Part shown: piece after piece, positions 7,362 through 8,664 of the stretch
Position numbering within the stretch: the first letter of the stretch is position 1
How the letters are laid out: the number at the start of each line of letters is the position of its first letter
Assembly (NCBI GenBank): GCA_937968035.1
Contig: CALBTS010000064.1
Coordinates: 1 to 8,664, forward strand
Direction: 5' to 3'
DNA length: 8,664 nucleotides
From: an uncultured Methanomethylovorans sp.
GTDB lineage: Archaea > Halobacteriota > Methanosarcinia > Methanosarcinales > Methanosarcinaceae
Made by a program: the position numbers and the translations under genes
The notes under the pieces: generated by a model
The model's database searches: none
What the model was told of the DNA's origin: nothing
What the model saw: the letters and a program-made list of their open reading frames with translations, nothing else

Positions 7362-7383
7362 ATGTAGTCATTTTTTAATGTTT

Positions 7384-7512
7384 GGTAACGGTTACGTATA
7401 TGAAACGTTTGGCATTTCGAAGCACTTACCTGTCAAGTTACAAATACTTTTGATAAGGACTGAAACTCTTGATAAACCACTGATTGCCAAATGTTTTATA
7501 TACGATGTTACC
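7384..7512. repeat. 129-bp structured repeat, copy B (between the MORN gene and the OLD gene)
   Basis: This is an inverted repeat with terminal GGTAAC (7384-7389) and GTTACC (7507-7512). After the 6-bp end stem comes a 5/2-nt asymmetric loop, the same as in copy A. A 20-bp stem then follows: CGTATAT(G)AAAC(G)TTTGGC in the left arm (7395-7414) against the complement at 7485-7504. Its only two mismatches are G.T pairs on the plus strand. The conserved 26-nt block is at 7411-7436. The element begins 8 nt after the stop codon of the MORN-repeat gene and ends 22 nt before the OLD start. The stem sequence differs from copy A while pairing is kept. Confidence 0.78.
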
Positions 7513-7520
7513 GCCAGTAT

Positions 7521-8664
7521 TTATTTGATTTTCCCGTCTTCATACTTTTCTTTTTTTGTCGTCTTTCCTGTCGCAATGTCAATGTAAACTGTTTTTCCAT
7601 TTCTCAAACCATCTTTTATTTTTCTTTCTTCATCAATTTTATTCTCATTGTCTGTAAATTTGAAAATCCCGTTAAAAACTGTTCCTGTACTCAAGGTATA
7701 ATATTTTTCTATACCAGGCTCATTATTTGTATATTCAATTTGTATTTGAACATCTTGCTCTGGATAGTTATATTTCCAAGTTCCAACCTTATCTTCTTTT
7801 TTTAATTTTCCTTGTATTTTTACATCTCCGTTTTCATCATACAAAATCAATTCTCCATCGGGATATCCACTTTCGCCATCAGACAGTTTTCCTGTTTTTA
7901 ACATAAATATAAATTCAAAGAAATTATAATTTAGGACTGGGTCATCCTTTTTTATGTAATATTCAAGACTTGCAGTCAATCTACCTTTATTGTATTCTGA
8001 CTTTCTTACTTTCAAACTATAATTTGTTTCATTCAATATTTCATATTTAGTTAATACCGTATTGCCAGTGGAGTCATAAACAATTAATTCTTTTAGAAAA
8101 TCGTCTTTAAATCTCTTTATTTCTCTTGTGCCACCATTTTTTAAATGATTAACCATTTCACCGTTTAATTTTCCATTGTAATAATATGATGTTTGCCAAA
8201 CAAAATCTTCATTTGCATATTCCTTCCATTTCCCAACTCGCTTGCCCTGATTATATTCGCCCTTCTCGAAAATGTAAAACGAATTATTATCAACATCTTC
8301 GCTTTTATAACTTTCAAGCCATTCACCGTCTTTTTTCCCATAGAGGAAATTACCTTTAAAAATTATAGTACCAATGGAATCCTTAACAACACATGGACCA
8401 TGTAATTCATCATTTTTATAATAGAAACTTTGAAATTCTTTTTTGTATACCTGCTTTGTGCATGTATCCAATGGATTAACATTTTTGTAAATCGAAGTAT
8501 CGCACAAATACTTCATTTCTTCGAGCGATGAAAATCTTTCGGAAAGTCCATTTTTTATACCATTTTCATATGTTTCAGTGAGGAATAATTCACCAGAATA
8601 TGGCAGAGGATTACTATTGTTATCAACGTACTTCGTATAATAATAAGACCATTTTCCAGTTTTT
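7521..8664 (-). CDS. MORN/YwqK-like repeat protein, 5' end beyond the window (at least 380 aa)
   Basis: The first in-frame ATG is at 8516, but the frame stays open to the window edge. The upstream codons encode the same repeat type (KTGKWSYYY, then YENGIKNGLSERF), so the true start lies outside. The protein is a run of degenerate MORN_2 units of the form xxGxxxGxWxxY: NDELHGPC, GKKDGEWLESY, GKRVGKWKEY, NGKLNGEM, KEDKVGTWKY and GLRNGKTVY. Such repeats form beta-hairpin ribbons and are annotated as the YwqK family, sometimes named as antitoxins, although that role is little tested. No catalytic motif is visible, and a signal peptide could only be seen in the missing N-terminus. The stop codon is 8 nt before repeat copy B. 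A toxin or effector partner, if any, would be upstream. The function is unassigned. Confidence 0.85.
   Translation of the reverse strand, partial: KTGKWSYYYTKYVDNNSNPLPYSGELFLTETYENGIKNGLSERFSSLEEMKYLCDTSIYKNVNPLDTCTKQVYKKEFQSFYYKNDELHGPCVVKDSIGTIIFKGNFLYGKKDGEWLESYKSEDVDNNSFYIFEKGEYNQGKRVGKWKEYANEDFVWQTSYYYNGKLNGEMVNHLKNGGTREIKRFKDDFLKELIVYDSTGNTVLTKYEILNETNYSLKVRKSEYNKGRLTASLEYYIKKDDPVLNYNFFEFIFMLKTGKLSDGESGYPDGELILYDENGDVKIQGKLKKEDKVGTWKYNYPEQDVQIQIEYTNNEPGIEKYYTLSTGTVFNGIFKFTDNENKIDEERKIKDGLRNGKTVYIDIATGKTTKKEKYEDGKIK

Noticed and set aside
7378..7805. Plus-strand frames across repeat copy B and the end of the MORN gene
   Set aside because: They are antisense to a clear repeat protein and have Phe/Ile-rich content typical of AT-rich shadow frames.
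69..8664. Depletion of CCWGG sites as a hint of methyltransferase specificity
   Set aside because: I see several CCAGG/CCTGG sites (for example near 125, 1877, 4283, 4597), about what chance would give, so nothing can be concluded.
1..8664. CRISPR array, rRNA, insertion-sequence transposase or phage genes
   Set aside because: No regularly spaced direct repeats, rRNA-like stretches or transposase/integrase motifs were seen.

Overview
The window looks like an accessory 'defence island' fragment from a member of the Bacteroidota. This inference rests on low G+C content, mostly absent Shine-Dalgarno sequences, a perfect TAnnTTTG-type -7 promoter box before the main operon, and the style of the protein families. 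All genes I accept are on the minus strand, so the text below follows transcription from high to low coordinates. The first 46 bases are not biological: they match the Illumina P5/TruSeq universal adapter, so the contig ends artificially just after the last operon stop codon.

Region 1 (8664 to 7521) is the 3' part of a MORN/YwqK-like repeat protein whose frame stays open to the window edge. Region 2 (7512 to 5519) is a single gene for an OLD-family ATPase/TOPRIM nuclease (568 aa). It sits between two structured repeats of exactly 129 bp each. The repeats share terminal GGTAAC/GTTACC hexamers and a conserved inner block, but their stem sequences differ in a compensatory way. Each repeat begins 7 or 8 nt after the stop codon of the gene before it, giving a gene-plus-palindrome cassette layout.

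Region 3 (about 5464 to 69) is a compact five-gene operon. It encodes a 132-aa protein of unknown function, an 80-aa Xre/Cro-type regulator, a Vsr-type mismatch endonuclease, a 539-aa C5-cytosine DNA methyltransferase, and an 882-aa protein whose layout resembles DrmE of class 2 DISARM. The genes are separated by 9 nt or overlap by 4 to 10 nt. The likely logic is that the methyltransferase marks self DNA, Vsr repairs T:G mismatches arising from deaminated 5-methylcytosine, the Xre protein controls expression, and the large protein takes part in phage restriction.

The most interesting points are (a) a DISARM-like methyltransferase/DrmE pair linked to Vsr and an Xre regulator, with any drmA/drmB/drmC partners lost beyond the adapter-truncated edge, and (b) the pair of covarying 129-bp repeats around a lone OLD nuclease. 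Function calls come from recognising motifs by eye; no database search was run.
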